This document shows, one piece after another, positions 35,569 through 43,743 of a stretch of DNA of 64,000 nt. The notes under the pieces are model-generated. The model worked only from the letters and a program-made list of their open reading frames with translations, was not told the DNA's origin and did no database searches. A program made the translations under genes and the position numbers. Origin of the DNA: Spirosoma aureum (lineage in GTDB: Bacteria > Bacteroidota > Bacteroidia > Cytophagales > Spirosomataceae); NCBI RefSeq assembly GCF_011604685.1, contig NZ_CP050063.1, positions 573,501 through 637,500 of the forward strand, in the 5' to 3' direction. How positions within the stretch are numbered: position 1 is the stretch's first letter; every line of letters starts with the position of its first letter.

Positions 35569-35994
35569 ATGCTGGAACGCCTGGAAGAAATTCGGGAAAA
35601 TATCTTCCGCTATCTGGAGGCTCGAATCGAGCTATTTACGCTTGAAACAAGAGGCAAAGTGGAAGAAGGAGTTGTGGTCGGTATTCATGGTATTGTGCTG
35701 GCACTTCTAAGCACGATGACGATCATATTCTTATTTAGTTTGCTGGCTGCGTACCTGAATGAGGTGACAAATAGCCGGTACATGGGTTTTGTGATAGTAG
35801 CCGTTTTTTTTCTTTTATTGACAATAATTTGGGCTACAGCCAGCGGTTTTGTTAAATCGAAAATACGGGTAGCGGCCTATAAAGCCATTAAAAAAAGTCA
35901 GGAAAAAAAGGCAGAAGAAAAATCAGAAGCCATTCATGAGTTAATGGAAAAAACGCGTGCGAGCCTGAACGAAAGTAGTCGCTATCCTGAATAA
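35569..35994 (+). CDS. phage-holin-III-like (Holin-X) membrane protein
   Basis: A 141-residue protein with an amphipathic N-terminal helix (LEEIRENIFRYLEARIELFTLETRGKVEEG), two membrane helices (about residues 42-65 and 72-95) and a long charged C-terminal helix (KAIKKSQEKKAEEKSEAIHELMEK). This is the layout of the PF07332 family named after actinobacterial holins. Despite the name, such genes are common chromosomal genes in Bacteroidota with no phage nearby and are thought to be membrane-stress proteins. The next gene, 44 bases downstream, encodes another small membrane protein and the two are probably cotranscribed. Confidence 0.8.
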   Translation: MLERLEEIRENIFRYLEARIELFTLETRGKVEEGVVVGIHGIVLALLSTMTIIFLFSLLAAYLNEVTNSRYMGFVIVAVFFLLLTIIWATASGFVKSKIRVAAYKAIKKSQEKKAEEKSEAIHELMEKTRASLNESSRYPE

Positions 35995-36038
35995 CTAATT
36001 GATTATAAGTTACATATACCAAGTCGAAAAGAAAAATT

Positions 36039-36572
36039 ATGGAAGATCCTAAGGTTCCTTTTGCTGATACGACAGCTCGTCGGGCGCAGTTAATGGCTGC
36101 TACCGAGCGATTCAAATCATCAATTACTGATAGTGTTGATTCGATGAAAGACGATGCAGCCGAAATCGGGAAAACTGCCGCGTTTGTAGCGGGTGTTGGT
36201 TTAGCCGTATATTTGGTCGTAAATGCCATCCTGCCTAAGTCAGATGAGTACCGACGCGCCGAAAAATATGGCGAGCCAGATGAGGATATTGACTACGAAG
36301 AGGAGTATGATGAAGAGGAACCATCGACGCATCCAACTCATAAGGCAATAAAGCAGCAGGCGAAAAAGACACAAAAAACAGCAGCAGCGAGTGGCTTAAT
36401 CGGTGGTTTGATAACTACCGTTTTAACAAATATTGCTCGTGAGCAGCTAACCGGCTTTTTAGCCCGTATCCGTCAGAATAATGCGATCAACCCAACCGCA
36501 GACCCCACGATTGGAAGCCAATACCACGAAAAGGCACCCACTAAGCCTGCAGACTACTCTACGCACTTATAA
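36039..36572 (+). CDS. acidic single-span membrane protein, unknown
   Basis: A 177-residue protein with one clear hydrophobic segment (AAFVAGVGLAVYLVVNAILP, about residues 48-67), a very acidic stretch (EPDEDIDYEEEYDEEEP) and a Gly/Ala/Thr-rich second hydrophobic patch (AAASGLIGGLITTVLTNIA). No family recognised; YtxH-like or envelope-stress partners of holin-III proteins have a similar look. It follows the holin-like gene at 44 bases. Its last 92 bases overlap the GGGP synthase frame if that gene starts at its first ATG. Confidence 0.7.
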   Translation: MEDPKVPFADTTARRAQLMAATERFKSSITDSVDSMKDDAAEIGKTAAFVAGVGLAVYLVVNAILPKSDEYRRAEKYGEPDEDIDYEEEYDEEEPSTHPTHKAIKQQAKKTQKTAAASGLIGGLITTVLTNIAREQLTGFLARIRQNNAINPTADPTIGSQYHEKAPTKPADYSTHL

Positions 36573-37298
36573 ATCATTGGGCCGGAAAGCATTTGCTGTC
36601 TTGCTCGATCCGGATAAGATCGAGCAAGACGAGCTTTCGGCTCTATTAGATCGTACGAACCAGCATTCTATTGATTTTTTTCTGGTTGGTGGTAGTTTAG
36701 TTACTGATTACGTACACAAAGAGATCATTGCTACTATTCGCGAGCACACCGACATACCCGTAGTGCTGTTTCCTGGGAACCCACTACATATCGAACCGTC
36801 GGCCGATGCTATTCTTCTGCTCTCGCTTATTTCAGGCCGAAATCCCGAATTTCTAATTGGTCAGCATGTTATTGCGGCCCCGCTACTCAAGAGAAGTGGT
36901 CTGGAAATATTATCTACCGGTTATATGCTGGTCGATAGTGGTACGCAAACAACGGTTTCGTACATCAGTGGAACGACCCCATTACCGCACGATAAGCCTG
37001 ATGTTGCCGCTTGCACAGCAATGGCAGGAGAAATGCTGGGGTTACAATTAATTTATTTAGACGCAGGTAGTGGGGCTCGTTGGCCAGTCCCGACAGACAT
37101 GATTGCTGCTGTTCGGGCTGTAGTTGATGTCCCGATACTAGTGGGGGCGGTATCAATTCCGGTGAGAAAGCATACAATGCGTTGAAAGCCGGTGCCGATG
37201 TGATCGTTGTCGGAAACGGTATCGAACATAATCCGGAGTTGTTGCCTGAGTTGTCGGCCATCGTACACGCGTTTAACCAATCAGTCGTACAAGCTTAA
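36481..37298 (+). pseudogene. GGGP/heptaprenylglyceryl phosphate synthase, frameshifted
   Basis: Residues from KAFAVLLDPDKIEQDE through FFLVGGSLVTD, VVLFPGNP, LSLISGRNPEFLIG and YLDAGSGA match the PcrB/GGGPS TIM-barrel that joins a polyprenyl chain to glycerol-1-phosphate. The frame then breaks at 37144-37147: after PILVG the reading goes to AVSIPVRKHTMR and stops at 37185. One base forward, the family's ending continues without interruption (GGINSGEKAYNALKAGADVIVVGNGIEHNPEL, to a stop at 37296-37298). Adding a single G to the G5 run restores a V-G-G-G-I motif and about 270 residues. This is therefore either a recent loss of function, a sequencing error in a homopolymer, or translational slippage. 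The start at 36481 overlaps the upstream gene by 92 bases; a start near 36550 would suit the family length better but lacks an ATG. Confidence 0.85.
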
Positions 37299-37301
37299 TC
37301 C

Positions 37302-37733
37302 ATGAAAACTTTTGTAATTGCCTTCTTGTGCCTTATGGGTACGACCGGCCTACTTCCGTCAACGGGTGCTTTCGCTCAAACGCACAGCCAGTTAGTCTAT
37401 ACTACCGTTGAGCGTCAGCCTGAATTTCCGGGTGGTAAAGCTGCCCTGAGCCGCTATCTGGCAGAAAATATTCGTTTTCCGAGTTCATTGATGCGGAAAA
37501 ATCAAAATACGGGTCCGGTTGCGGCCAAATTTATTGTTGACAAAGATGGCAGCGTGCATGATGTGCGGATCTCAACAAAACCACTTGACAAAAAAGCGCA
37601 GAAGGGAATGGAAGACTTTATGACAACCATTATTGCGGCTATCGAGCAAATGCCTCGCTGGCGTCCGGGTGAAGTAAAAGGAGAACCTGTTGCCGTCTTC
37701 TATACGCTGCCAATAGAAGTTAATATGCAGTAA
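37302..37733 (+). CDS. TonB C-terminal-domain periplasmic protein
   Basis: A 143-residue protein with a signal peptide (FLCLMGTTGLLPSTGAFAQ) and a single TonB_C domain: VERQPEFPGGKAALSRYLAENIRFP, GPVAAKFIVDKDGSVHDVRI and MPRWRPGEVKGEPVAVFYTLPI. There is no membrane anchor or proline-rich spacer, so it cannot itself be an energy transducer; such free TonB_C proteins are common in Bacteroidota and of unknown role. It starts 3 bases after the restored end of the GGGP synthase gene, so the two are likely in one transcript. A hairpin terminator follows. Confidence 0.85.
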   Translation: MKTFVIAFLCLMGTTGLLPSTGAFAQTHSQLVYTTVERQPEFPGGKAALSRYLAENIRFPSSLMRKNQNTGPVAAKFIVDKDGSVHDVRISTKPLDKKAQKGMEDFMTTIIAAIEQMPRWRPGEVKGEPVAVFYTLPIEVNMQ

Positions 37734-37737
37734 GGCA

Positions 37738-37789
37738 ACAATCCACTTTCATTGGATAGATTGCAATCTGCCCAATGAAAGTGGATTGT
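37738..37789. terminator. bidirectional hairpin terminator
   Basis: Perfect 18-base arms (37738-37755 and 37772-37789) with a loop that itself contains AGATTGCAATCT. It lies between the TonB_C gene and the convergent AraC-type gene, followed by TATTTTTAT. Confidence 0.8.
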
Positions 37790-37812
37790 CTATTTTTATC
37801 CAGCAACTGACG

Positions 37813-38739
37813 TTAGACGTTCATCAGCGATTCGCGACGACGCATCTTGCCAGCTGGAATACCAAACATCATCTTGAATCGACGGCAGAAGTAAGCGGTA
37901 TCTTTATACCCTACTTCAGCCCCAATGGCCCGGATACTCTTTTTGCTTGTACGCAAAAGGCCCACAGCCGCTTCCATCCGTTGGTACTCTATATAATCCT
38001 GCGGATTGATACCCGTCAGCATTTTAAAGTACTGTCCTACATAATCTTCAGAAACGTTGGCGACGTTAGCCAGCACCTTGTTTGACAGATCGCCCCCCAG
38101 ATTTTCCTTGATATAAGCGAAAATATCGATTAAGCGCGGGTCTTTAAAATAAGTACTATTGGTAACCAGCTGCTCAACAAACAGACGATTTTTCAGAATG
38201 TACCGAACAACTTCAATGACTATTTCTTCGGTCTTGATCTTAACGATACGTCCTTTTCCGGCCAGATCAGTCATGTCTTCAGCCAGAATCTGGTCGATTG
38301 TATTGGCCAGATGATCTTCGCGCTTAATGATGAACGGAGGCACATCAAGCGAGTTGAAAAAGTTTACTGAATCGAAGACCTTGGCCTCAAAGGACACATA
38401 GCCAAATGAATTAGGCAGATGGCCAATGAGCTTGGGATCGTGATTCCCTTCCCAGTACGATTCCCGGTGCGTCATAAACTCCTCATTCGAGACAGTTTTA
38501 GAGCTGGTGGGGTCTCCGTAGGTAACCGTGACATGCTTTCCTCCCGGAATGAACAGCATATCGCCTACCTCAACCTTAACCCGGTCTTCGCCGATCGACA
38601 CTTCGCCATTATATAAGATCAGCAGTGTATTCTCAACATCATAAAAGTTTTTGATGGTGATCGGCTGCAAAATCCGAATGTTACGGGCCTTAATAAATTT
38701 TACGCCCAGCGATTCAATTATTTTATTGTAGTCTTCCAT
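37813..38739 (-). CDS. AraC-family transcriptional regulator
   Basis: A 308-residue regulator. Residues 1 to about 130 form a cupin-like sensing region (NTLLILYNGEVSIGEDRVKVEVGDMLFIPGGKH), a linker follows, and the C-terminus is a double helix-turn-helix (SNKVLANVANVSEDYVGQYFKMLTGINPQDYI and KSIRAIGAEVGYKDTAYFCRRFKMMFGIPAGKMRRR). The effector is unknown. It lies downstream of acyl-CoA dehydrogenase on the same strand but has its own promoter. A pair of 11-base direct repeats in that promoter (38786-38796 and 38804-38814) could be an autoregulatory site. Confidence 0.88.
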   Translation of the reverse strand: MEDYNKIIESLGVKFIKARNIRILQPITIKNFYDVENTLLILYNGEVSIGEDRVKVEVGDMLFIPGGKHVTVTYGDPTSSKTVSNEEFMTHRESYWEGNHDPKLIGHLPNSFGYVSFEAKVFDSVNFFNSLDVPPFIIKREDHLANTIDQILAEDMTDLAGKGRIVKIKTEEIVIEVVRYILKNRLFVEQLVTNSTYFKDPRLIDIFAYIKENLGGDLSNKVLANVANVSEDYVGQYFKMLTGINPQDYIEYQRMEAAVGLLRTSKKSIRAIGAEVGYKDTAYFCRRFKMMFGIPAGKMRRRESLMNV

Positions 38740-38786
38740 AGCTGAAAGTAGAGTGCGTGTGAATGCTACTTGCGCTCAAAGTTGCA

Positions 38787-38818
38787 CAAAACTAATAATT
38801 TGTACAAAACTAATACAA
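38787..38818 (-). promoter_or_regulatory. promoter of the AraC-family gene with direct repeat
   Basis: On the minus strand, TTG (38818-38816), 21 bases, then TAGTTTTG (38794-38787) match the consensus; a second TAGTTTTG lies at 38812-38805. The repeated unit ACAAAACTAAT occurs twice, 18 bases apart on the plus strand. The transcription start would fall about 43 bases before the ATG. Confidence 0.55.
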
Positions 38819-38912
38819 GTATAAAAGTTTCCAAAAAATAAAAAAAATAGTGCGAATTCGTATTGAACACGCACTAGGTCTTTGGAAAAATTCTATTTTA
38901 CTAAGAAAATAC

Positions 38913-40082
38913 TTAGCGAACGAGTTCTCGGGCTATAACTAATTTTTGGATTTCGGATGTACCTTCATAAATCTGAGTAATTTTTGCATCCCGCATTAAA
39001 CGCTCTACGTGAAATTCCTTCACATAGCCATACCCACCATGGATTTGAACCGCTTCGGTAGTGGCCCACATAGCTACATCTGACGCAAATAGCTTGGCCA
39101 TAGCCGCTGCCTGAACATAATCTTTATGCTCATCCTTTTGCCGTGCAGCCTTGTAAACCAGTAAACGAGCTGCTTCAATTTTGGTCGCCATTTCCGCTAA
39201 TTTGAACTGAATCGCTTGATGGTCAAATATTTGCTTGCCAAACGCCTTCCGTTCCTGTGCGTATTTCAGGGATAGTTCGTAAGCCCCGGCTGCAATACCC
39301 AACGCCTGGGCGGCAATACCGATCCGACCGCCATTTAGGGTCGACATGGCAAACTTGAAACCAAAGCCATCCTCGCCAATGCGGTTTTCTTTAGGGACCT
39401 TAACGTCGGTGAACAGTAATGAATGGGTATCGGAAGCCCGAATTCCCATCTTATCTTCTTTCTTGCCGACCACAAAACCGGGTGTTCCTTTCTCAACGAT
39501 CAGGCAATTAATGCCCCGGTGTTTTTTCTCACGGTCAGTTTGGGCAATGACCAGACAGATGCCAGATGAGTTGCCGTTCGTGATCCAGTTCTTTGTGCCG
39601 TTTAATAAATAATAATCGCCTTTGTCTTCGGCTAGTGTGCTTTGCGACGTCGCATCGGAGCCTGCTTCGGGTTCCGAGAGGCAAAAAGCACCAATAGTTT
39701 CTCCGGTGGCGAGTCTGGTTAAGTATTTCTGCTTTTGCTCTTCAGTACCATACGCTTCGAGCCCATAACAGACAAGTGAGTTATTGACTGACATGACTAC
39801 TGAAGCTGATGCATCAATTTTAGAGATTTCTTCCATGGCCAGCACGTAAGAAACCGTATCCATGCCACCACCGCCGTATTCAGGAGAAACCATCATACCC
39901 AGAAAGCCTAATTCGCCCATCCGTTTTACTTGTTCGGTTGGAAAACGAGCCTCATTATCACGCTCAACAATGCCGGGCAGCAGTTCATTGTGCGCAAAAT
40001 CGCGCGCAGCTTCCTGTACGGCCCGGTGTTCTTCTGACAAATTAAAATTCAATCCCTGTAACTCCAGAGCTGCCGTTGCCAT
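38913..40082 (-). CDS. acyl-CoA dehydrogenase (short/medium-chain type)
   Basis: A 389-residue FAD-dependent acyl-CoA dehydrogenase that introduces the C2-C3 double bond in fatty acid beta-oxidation. It shows GAFCLSEPEAGSDATSQST, YLLNGTKNWITNG, RIGIAAQALGIAAGAYELS and MRDAKITQIYEGTSEIQ, in which the Glu of YEGTSE is the catalytic base of short-chain enzymes. Length is normal. Start ATG 40082 gives the expected N-terminal helix after a short tail. It is separated from the MaoC-type gene upstream by a palindromic repeat at 40132-40303. Confidence 0.94.
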   Translation of the reverse strand: MATAALELQGLNFNLSEEHRAVQEAARDFAHNELLPGIVERDNEARFPTEQVKRMGELGFLGMMVSPEYGGGGMDTVSYVLAMEEISKIDASASVVMSVNNSLVCYGLEAYGTEEQKQKYLTRLATGETIGAFCLSEPEAGSDATSQSTLAEDKGDYYLLNGTKNWITNGNSSGICLVIAQTDREKKHRGINCLIVEKGTPGFVVGKKEDKMGIRASDTHSLLFTDVKVPKENRIGEDGFGFKFAMSTLNGGRIGIAAQALGIAAGAYELSLKYAQERKAFGKQIFDHQAIQFKLAEMATKIEAARLLVYKAARQKDEHKDYVQAAAMAKLFASDVAMWATTEAVQIHGGYGYVKEFHVERLMRDAKITQIYEGTSEIQKLVIARELVR

Positions 40083-40131
40083 CTGAATTTCTTGGTTTTA
40101 GTGAATCGTAGTCGCTTGTTGTGAATACCTG

Positions 40132-40303
40132 GGCTTTTCGCTTCGAGGTGTGCCACCGCAGCCGCGGACGGTGGTTACTAATATTAGGCAAACAAACCAT
40201 GGTCCGCCGTTGCGACCGTCCGCGGCTGCGACCGTCCGCGGCTGCGACCGTCCGCGGCTGCGACCGTCCGCGGCTGCGGTGGCACACCTCGAAGCGAAAA
40301 GCC
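40132..40303. repeat. long palindromic repeat with internal tandem array, copy C
   Basis: Perfect 41-base arms (40132-40172 and 40263-40303) share the family ends AGGCTTTTCGC and, eight bases in, GTGCCACCG. The loop carries a 16-base tandem unit, GCGACCGTCCGCGGCT, three full copies at 40212-40259 plus a fourth at 40260-40275 that merges with the right arm; a degenerate copy precedes them. Reading frames through it are artefacts of the repeat. Confidence 0.9.
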
Positions 40304-40355
40304 TACTACTGTAAAGGTAAATAAAAGTCGAATGAATAGTATGCGTGCATACTGT

Positions 40356-40826
40356 TCATTCGAAGAGCAATACAATCAGTTCTGCTATACAGGCCGGTTT
40401 CTGTTCGCCATCTACTTCAAATACACATTCGATCACTGCTCGAACGCCCTTTGTACTTTCGTTCGTATTTTGTGGTTCTACATGATGTAACCACGCTTTC
40501 ATTCGCAATTTGCTACCAACTGGTACGGCATTCGTAAAGCGAATTTTATTCGCTCCATAATTAATTCCCATTTTTACCGATTCGATGGAATAGAGCTCCG
40601 CTAACAATTGGGGAGCTAAGGAGAGGGTTAGAAAACCATGGGCAATGGGTGTTTTATAGGGTGATTCGCGGGCTGCCCGTTCTGGGTCTATATGAATCCA
40701 TTGGTGATCGCCAGTGGCTTCGGCAAAAAGATTAACCGCTTCCTGCGTAATGGTCCTGTACGGCGTTTCTCCCAGCGGTTGACCAGTATGTGCTGAGAAT
40801 TCGGCCAGATTTGCGAAGATTTGCAT
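40356..40826 (-). CDS. MaoC-like (R)-enoyl-CoA hydratase
   Basis: A 156-residue single-hotdog dehydratase of the MaoC family. The catalytic block AEATGDHQWIHIDPERA (Asp and His of the hydratase-2 dyad) is intact and AHGFLTLSLAP follows. Such enzymes hydrate enoyl-CoA in (R) configuration, in beta-oxidation side routes or polyester metabolism. It is upstream of acyl-CoA dehydrogenase on the same strand but separated by a 273-base gap with the palindromic repeat, so coregulation is uncertain. It is divergent from the hydrolase at 40900, sharing a 73-base promoter gap. Confidence 0.9.
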   Translation of the reverse strand: MQIFANLAEFSAHTGQPLGETPYRTITQEAVNLFAEATGDHQWIHIDPERAARESPYKTPIAHGFLTLSLAPQLLAELYSIESVKMGINYGANKIRFTNAVPVGSKLRMKAWLHHVEPQNTNESTKGVRAVIECVFEVDGEQKPACIAELIVLLFE

Positions 40827-40899
40827 CGATCGTAATTGGTAAAGATGAAGTCTATAATGCGATTAACGCTTTCCATCATTCTTTTGCAACTTTGCCGGT

Positions 40900-41703
40900 A
40901 TGAATAGAGTTGGCGAGATCAAACTTTTTACGCTTGAAAATAACCAATTAGCTTATCGACAAGTTGGTTACGGCCCCGCTACGCTAATCGCCTTTCATGG
41001 TTTTGGACAAACGGGGCATGTATTTGCAGGACTTGAGAAGCTTCTTGGCCAACAATACACGATTATTGCCATTGATTTATTCTTTCACGGACACAGCCGT
41101 TATGGCCATACGCAACTGTTAACCAAAGCCGCGTGGCAAAGTTTGATCGGAGCTTTTCTTCACTCGCAGCAAATTGATCGATTTTCGATCATAGGTTTTA
41201 GTCTGGGTGGACGATTTGCCCTGACAATGATCGAAGCGTTTGCAACCCGTGTCGACCAGCTAATCCTGATTGCACCGGATGGCATCACCTATAATCAGTG
41301 GTATTGGCTGGCTACGGGCTCGTCTGTTGGGCGTTGGCTCTTCCGATATATGCTGACTCATTTATCGTTGCTAAACTCGCTTGGGCATAGCCTAACGCGT
41401 CTGGGCTTACTAAATCGGACGGTTATGCGGTTCGTTGAAATTTCGCTGGGTACGCCAGAGCAGCGCGATCTGGTTTATCAAAGCTGGACCCAGTTCCGGC
41501 TTATCAGGCCGGATCTGAACCAGATCGGCAATTTGCTTAACGAGAAACCAATTCAGGTTCGTTTTTTTACGGGCGCTTTTGATCGTCTCGTGCCGGGCCG
41601 ATATATCATTCCACTAACAAAACTGCTCCGTCGCTATGAATTGACGGTTTTACAAACTGGCCATAATCACCTGATTGAGTTGGCTGGCCAACGACTTGTG
41701 TAG
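40900..41703 (+). CDS. alpha/beta hydrolase
   Basis: A 267-residue cytosolic alpha/beta hydrolase. Features are the oxyanion loop LIAFHGFGQTG, the Asp-loop IDLFFHGHS, the nucleophile elbow GFSLGG and a C-terminal TGHNHL with the catalytic His. The cap region is aromatic-rich (NQWYWLATGSS). The substrate is unknown. A CAACTTTG element ends five bases before the ATG and resembles a -7 box with one mismatch, which would give a nearly leaderless mRNA. It converges with the TVP38 gene, with five bases between stop codons. Confidence 0.82.
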   Translation: MNRVGEIKLFTLENNQLAYRQVGYGPATLIAFHGFGQTGHVFAGLEKLLGQQYTIIAIDLFFHGHSRYGHTQLLTKAAWQSLIGAFLHSQQIDRFSIIGFSLGGRFALTMIEAFATRVDQLILIAPDGITYNQWYWLATGSSVGRWLFRYMLTHLSLLNSLGHSLTRLGLLNRTVMRFVEISLGTPEQRDLVYQSWTQFRLIRPDLNQIGNLLNEKPIQVRFFTGAFDRLVPGRYIIPLTKLLRRYELTVLQTGHNHLIELAGQRLV

Positions 41704-41708
41704 AAAAG

Positions 41709-42380
41709 CTATTTCAAGGCACGCTGAATGACCTGCCACAACCCGGCAATCGAAACAATAACCAGAAAGACCACGATAATCTGGGTCCAGCTACTTTGAT
41801 TCGGATTTTCCAGTAATGTTCGTATTTCGCGGGCTTCGTGCCCCGACCAGATGGCCAGTAAGGTTCGAGGCATCATACCCAGGAGGCCACCCAGAACAAT
41901 ATTTTTTAACCGGGCGCCCGAAAGAGCAAACAATAGATTTGTGAGCCCAAAGGGAAGAATAGGGGAGAGCTTGGCGAAAAAAATAACTTCTAACTCTTTG
42001 TTGAGAATGCGATCCAGTACCGATTGGGCTTTGGGATTCTGACGCAGGAATTCGAGAAACCGGTCATGATCGAGCCAGCGAACGAGCAGATTGATGAATA
42101 AAATGCCGCCCAGATTGATGGTAAAAAGAGGAAGTATAGCCTGCCATCCTAAAAAATAGCCAAAAATCAGGGCCAGCATCGTCGGTGGTGTTAAAGCGGC
42201 CGAGGTGATGGCACAGACAAGTGTGATGACACCCCACTGCCAGGTCGTAAAATTTGCAATGGCGGCTTCATGAAGAATGGCATAATAAGTCAGTAAAGAC
42301 GTAAATACGATTGGCGTTACAGACATAACAATGCCTGCAATAGCCGGTCCTGTAAGGTTTTTAAGAATGGATGATTTCAC
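41709..42380 (-). CDS. TVP38/TMEM64 (VTT-domain) membrane protein
   Basis: A 223-residue polytopic protein with five to six hydrophobic segments and the VTT signature region: LALIFGYFLGWQAILPLFTINLGG followed by a re-entrant-type LSPILPFGLTNLLFALSGARLKN. VTT proteins belong with DedA and TVP38 families; lipid scramblase roles are proposed for some. Genomic context gives no clue: it is flanked by a convergent hydrolase and a divergent PLP enzyme. Confidence 0.83.
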   Translation of the reverse strand: MKSSILKNLTGPAIAGIVMSVTPIVFTSLLTYYAILHEAAIANFTTWQWGVITLVCAITSAALTPPTMLALIFGYFLGWQAILPLFTINLGGILFINLLVRWLDHDRFLEFLRQNPKAQSVLDRILNKELEVIFFAKLSPILPFGLTNLLFALSGARLKNIVLGGLLGMMPRTLLAIWSGHEAREIRTLLENPNQSSWTQIIVVFLVIVSIAGLWQVIQRALK

Positions 42381-42480
42381 GTCTTAACAAACTCCCAAAG
42401 GGCGGATGTGGTTTCGGCAAAGCGGGATATCCTCTCTACAGATTGCAAGGCGTTTACAGATACCCGCATTGTGTGCGCTT

Positions 42481-42488
42481 TACTTTTG
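42481..42488 (+). promoter_or_regulatory. candidate -7 box, cystathionine gene
   Basis: TACTTTTG fully matches TAnnTTTG and ends 12 bases before the ATG at 42501, implying a 5' leader of only a few bases. No good -33 TTG at 19-23 bases. Confidence 0.4.
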
Positions 42489-42500
42489 TTACCTTCGGGC

Positions 42501-43640
42501 ATGAAATTCGGAACGAAAGCCATCCATGCCGGTATAGAGCCGGACCCCACAACGGGTGCCATCATGACGCCCATTTATCAAACGTCGACCTACGTGCAGG
42601 AGTCGCCGGGCAAGCATAAAGGCTATGAATACGCCCGAACGCAGAATCCTACAAGAACCGTATTGCAGAATAATCTGGCCGCTCTTGAAAATGGCAAGCA
42701 TGGTATTTGCTATTCGTCGGGGCTGGGCGCTACTGATGCCATTCTGAAGCTATTTAAACCCGGTGATGAGATCATTGCCAGCAACGATCTCTATGGCGGT
42801 ACCTACCGGATTATGGTACGCGTTTTTAGTGAGTTTGGGCTTATCTTCAAATTTGTCGATTTGTCAGATCCGGCTAAGCTCGAAGCGTTAATCACACCGG
42901 CTACAAAAATGGTCTGGATCGAAACGCCGACCAATCCATTACTACGCCTGGTCGATATTGAAGCAATTGCGGCTATTACAAAACCGCGTACTATCCAGCT
43001 CGTTGTCGATAATACATTTGCTTCACCATACCTACAGAATCCTCTGGATTTGGGCGCGGATATTGTCATGCACTCGGTCACGAAATACCTGGGCGGCCAT
43101 TCTGATACGGTAATGGGGGCTATCGTGCTGAACGATGACGAAACAGCGCAGCGGCTGGCTTTTATTCAGAATGCCTGCGGTGCCGTACCGGGACCACAAG
43201 ACTGCTTTCTGGTACTTCGTGGTATTAAGACCCTTCACGTTCGGATGCAGCGCCATTGCGAAAACGCGCAGAAAGTGGCCCAATACCTACAGCAACACCC
43301 TAAAGTGAGCCAGGTTTATTATCCCGGACTGGAATCTCACCCCGGTCATGAGCTTGCCAAAAAGCAGATGCGTGGCTTTGGGGGTATGTTATCGTTCGAA
43401 CTGAAAGGCGACCTGATCCCTGAAGCTGTACGGGTTATGGAAAGTTTTGAGGTATTTTCACTGGGTGAGTCACTTGGCGGAGTTGAGTCATTATGTACGC
43501 ACCCTGCCAGCATGACCCATGCCAGCATTCCTAAAGAAGAACGCGAAAAGAACGGCCTGAAAGACACCCTCATCCGGCTCAGCGTGGGTATTGAGGACGT
43601 TGAGGACTTGATACAGGATCTTGAACGGGCAATTGGATAA
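42501..43640 (+). CDS. cystathionine gamma-synthase/lyase-type PLP enzyme
   Basis: A 379-residue PLP enzyme of the Cys/Met metabolism family. Conserved blocks are YQTSTYVQESPGKHKGYEYARTQNPTR, CYSSGLGATDAIL, VDNTFASPYLQNPLDLGAD and HSVTKYLGGHSD, where the Lys binds PLP, and GVESLCTHPASMTHASIP. It makes cystathionine from an activated homoserine and cysteine (MetB) or splits cystathionine (CGL); the sequence does not separate the two. ATG 42501 (MKFGTKAIHAG) is the family start; an earlier GTG at 42408 would add 31 unrelated residues and run over the probable -7 box. Confidence 0.92.
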   Translation: MKFGTKAIHAGIEPDPTTGAIMTPIYQTSTYVQESPGKHKGYEYARTQNPTRTVLQNNLAALENGKHGICYSSGLGATDAILKLFKPGDEIIASNDLYGGTYRIMVRVFSEFGLIFKFVDLSDPAKLEALITPATKMVWIETPTNPLLRLVDIEAIAAITKPRTIQLVVDNTFASPYLQNPLDLGADIVMHSVTKYLGGHSDTVMGAIVLNDDETAQRLAFIQNACGAVPGPQDCFLVLRGIKTLHVRMQRHCENAQKVAQYLQQHPKVSQVYYPGLESHPGHELAKKQMRGFGGMLSFELKGDLIPEAVRVMESFEVFSLGESLGGVESLCTHPASMTHASIPKEEREKNGLKDTLIRLSVGIEDVEDLIQDLERAIG

Positions 43641-43673
43641 GTTTGATTGCCTGGTTAACCCGCTAACTTTTTT

Positions 43674-43731
43674 TGACATAGGGCTAGATTTGATTTTGTT
43701 ACCAGGCAAAGTCAAATCTAGCCCTATGTCA
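43674..43731. terminator. bidirectional hairpin
   Basis: Perfect 20-base arms (43674-43693 and 43712-43731, TGACATAGGGCTAGATTTGA and complement) enclose an 18-base loop between the cystathionine gene and the convergent TonB receptor. Confidence 0.8.
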
Positions 43732-43743
43732 TAAAGAGCCGGT

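Noticed and set aside
35569..35994. A prophage lysis gene.
   Set aside because: The product resembles holin-III proteins but no endolysin, capsid or integrase is nearby; such genes are common chromosomal genes in this phylum.
40212..40275. A possible CRISPR-like array.
   Set aside because: The units are 16 bases and directly adjacent with no spacers, and no cas genes are present.
40121..40375. Short overlapping frames on both strands rich in Arg, Asp and Pro at the 40 kb palindrome.
   Set aside because: They are translations of the tandem repeat and palindrome arms, with repeated residues in every frame.
42381..42500. A SAM riboswitch ahead of the cystathionine gene.
   Set aside because: The gap is too short for a SAM-I aptamer and lacks its conserved helices; only a -7 box is convincing.
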